In this document: piece after piece, positions 6,601 to 7,165 of the stretch
How the letters are laid out: every line of letters starts with the position of its first letter
How positions within the stretch are numbered: the first letter of the stretch is position 1
Source: Spirochaetales bacterium
GTDB taxonomy: Bacteria; Spirochaetota; Spirochaetia; DSM-27196; SLAA01
Length of the DNA: 7,165 nt
Direction: 5' to 3'
Assembly (NCBI GenBank): GCA_007126415.1
Contig: SLBH01000371.1
Coordinates: forward strand, 1 to 7,165
Notes under the pieces: generated by a model
The model's input: only the letters and a program-made list of their open reading frames with translations
What the model was told of the DNA's origin: nothing
Database searches by the model: none
Program-made: the position numbers and the translations under genes

Positions 6601-7165
6601 CGTCACGCTCGAGTCGCGCGCGAGTTCCGAGAGCGTTGCGGTGCAGGGTCAACTCTTTGCGGAGGCCGGGCAGCCCGAGCATTCCGAGCAGGCCGATGAC
6701 CCGTCCGAGCAGCTCGCCTGCGACCGCTTGCTTACGAGCGAGCTGCGGCGCACCGAGTTTGGGACCTTGGTTCACCGTGTGATCGAGCAACGACTCAACC
6801 GTTATCGGGAATCCGGTGAGTACCGGAGTGAGGGCCCGGGCGCGTATCTGGGACTCGTTGGTACGAGGCTCCGCGACGCGTTGAGCGAGGGCGAGCTCGA
6901 GCTACTCGCTTCGGACGCGCTTCGGCTGGCAGGGGTGTTCGAGGATTCTGCGCTGGGGCGCGAATGCTATGCTGCGGCGTCGGTCGAGAGCGAGCTCGCG
7001 TTCACGATGCCGCTCGAGGGACTCGATCGCCCGGCATGGGTACACGGTCAGATCGACCTCCTCGCCGCAGCGAGGCGTGGAGAGAGTAATGCCGGCGGAG
7101 GAGACCGACGCCGGGGCGCCGATACGGCGCTGGTTATCGATTTCAAGACCGATAAAGACCTGCGC
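3641..7165 (+). CDS. addA: AddA/RexA-like UvrD-family helicase-nuclease (3' end beyond window)
   Basis: The frame is open from ATG 3641 to the right edge, 1175 codons without a stop; Bacillus AddA is about 1230, so most of the protein is present. It is a superfamily 1A helicase, the ATP-driven 3'-5' motor of the end-resection complex. The motifs appear in order: Q-motif glutamine near Q44, Walker A AGAGSGKT (58-65, K64), Ia TLTFTRKAAAEM, II DEFQD (408-412), III VGDAKQSIYRFRGAD (449-463), IV EANYRT (485-490), V HAAKGLEF (797-804) and VI YVALTRAE (872-879). The C-terminal RecB-type nuclease begins with GTLVH (H1045), GQID (D1139) and DFKTD (D1167, K1169); the usual Q-x3-Y motif would lie beyond the edge. 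The first 38 or so residues are a Gly-Glu-Thr/Ser-Ala low-complexity extension ahead of the helicase core. The gene follows the addB-like gene after 12 nt and is surely in the same operon. UvrD or PcrA is excluded by the nuclease domain. RecB is less likely, because the neighbour carries an AddB-type nuclease and Fe-S signature. Confidence 0.95.
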   Translation, partial: MNTHAGGETGETGETGAPGESATSAASQSGDSQNAGRARFDAHQLAAISERRNAVVSAGAGSGKTAVLTERYCRLVAEERIAVDRILTLTFTRKAAAEMHERIYRRLAELDAPFVQEQLGRFDRAEISTLDSFCGRVVRSRAALFGVAPSFTVDEREHERVARRVALQFLGAYRDDGALTRFLADNGFEAVLENGLVRLAQEAITVARPVSFEETFHKQATRLFWAASEILQSMEEKRALVSEASAEGDAWLGAMQAALEELEIPAPQELEAVSERVAAGVLSLEQLHQSGRETSALLNPTLEFLGSIDLRRGSRSKEAVVNAKQELKVARDELRPKLRSICFSLSALEEQHRLFELLGEFQERVLAARRLSGVLTYHDVVVMAIELLRREPELRRFYKQQFDQIMIDEFQDNNQLQKELLYLLAEHRSLESDRIPGPAELMSDKLFFVGDAKQSIYRFRGADVSVFRGLSEELAEQSGVPLTLEANYRTDPGLVEFFNRAFDAVFPEPRELYEPQFLPIRPREPFGHSEPAHAKPSVTVAYLDNTAEPDPNDELDGPAAEASAEEAYYVARYLAEIVGEERLALNSRDGVRSLRYEDCAILLRSTGNQMQFERMLRLFGVPYTASGMRSLFLDAPAYDLYSVLQLCVHPEDREAYAAVLRSPFTGLSDHALLEVLLDDEPAFGRRSFAAERDQERYEAAAARLAELQRLADRVPVETLLETVWFDHGYRYTVLKSTAHHAYLEYYRYLFELAATPPGQTLEEFLVRMRENLGEFKRLAELDVLLEEQTGVRIMSIHAAKGLEFPVVVLADAGNTGRGNHPGGRPYYASDEYGVCVNLKPAPDEERVSNYFYLEGRDEEDRKADAELRRLLYVALTRAEAHLLVSGVLHRNNRKPESCHLSMLLSALGIDAAAPGAASPPGAAPELPQAVRFCLEAIEPVGDRAMREGGRRRSGRTHLKALESDALRLLARDPVRYEWSATELNALFVTLESRASSESVAVQGQLFAEAGQPEHSEQADDPSEQLACDRLLTSELRRTEFGTLVHRVIEQRLNRYRESGEYRSEGPGAYLGLVGTRLRDALSEGELELLASDALRLAGVFEDSALGRECYAAASVESELAFTMPLEGLDRPAWVHGQIDLLAAARRGESNAGGGDRRRGADTALVIDFKTDKDLR
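3659..3721 (+). repeat. 9-bp in-frame tandem repeat at the start of the addA-like gene
   Basis: Three perfect copies of GGCGAAACC (3659-3685) are followed by four degenerate 9-bp units up to 3721. They encode GET-GET-GET-GAP-GES-ATS-AAS at residues 7-27. The period is three codons, so slippage keeps the frame. The tract lies just after the start codon in a non-conserved tail before the helicase core. Confidence 0.88.

Overview
The window comes from a GC-rich bacterial chromosome. It is mostly a double-strand-break repair operon of the AddAB/RexAB type. The taxon cannot be fixed from sequence alone. The two-gene AddB-AddA order, a tRNA without an encoded CCA and the general look of the proteins would suit a GC-rich spirochaete, but that is an impression, not a demonstration.

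Left part (1-710), all on the minus strand. Reading in the direction of transcription, there is first a small gene of about 90 codons and unknown function (710-429). Next comes a well-formed sigma70-type promoter (TTGACA, 17 bp, TATCTT) that drives a tRNA-Ala(GGC) gene (350-277). Last is the 5' end of an acidic, glycine/serine-rich protein gene (222 to the window edge). No intrinsic terminator is visible between the tRNA and this last gene, so they may share a transcript. A short, comparatively AT-rich gap (711-763) separates this block from the divergent repair operon.

Right part (764-7165), plus strand. The first gene encodes a 954-residue AddB-like protein. It has no Walker A motif in its helicase-like N-terminal part. 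Its C-terminal half carries a complete PD-(D/E)XK nuclease signature and four cysteines spaced like the AddB iron-sulfur cluster. Twelve bases after its stop codon, with a good ribosome binding site, comes an AddA-like UvrD/RecB-family helicase-nuclease. This gene is open through the right edge: 1175 codons are present, with all the helicase motifs and the first part of its nuclease domain. By analogy with AddAB, the two products would form a heterodimer that unwinds and resects double-strand ends so RecA can load; AddA would be the motor and both subunits would supply a nuclease.

Three coding regions carry short in-frame tandem repeats (18, 15 and 9 bp periods) in stretches that look disordered. 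No mobile element, CRISPR array or clearly new system is visible. The least explained items are the small divergent gene, the acidic partial gene behind the tRNA, and the repeat-bearing linkers in both repair subunits.
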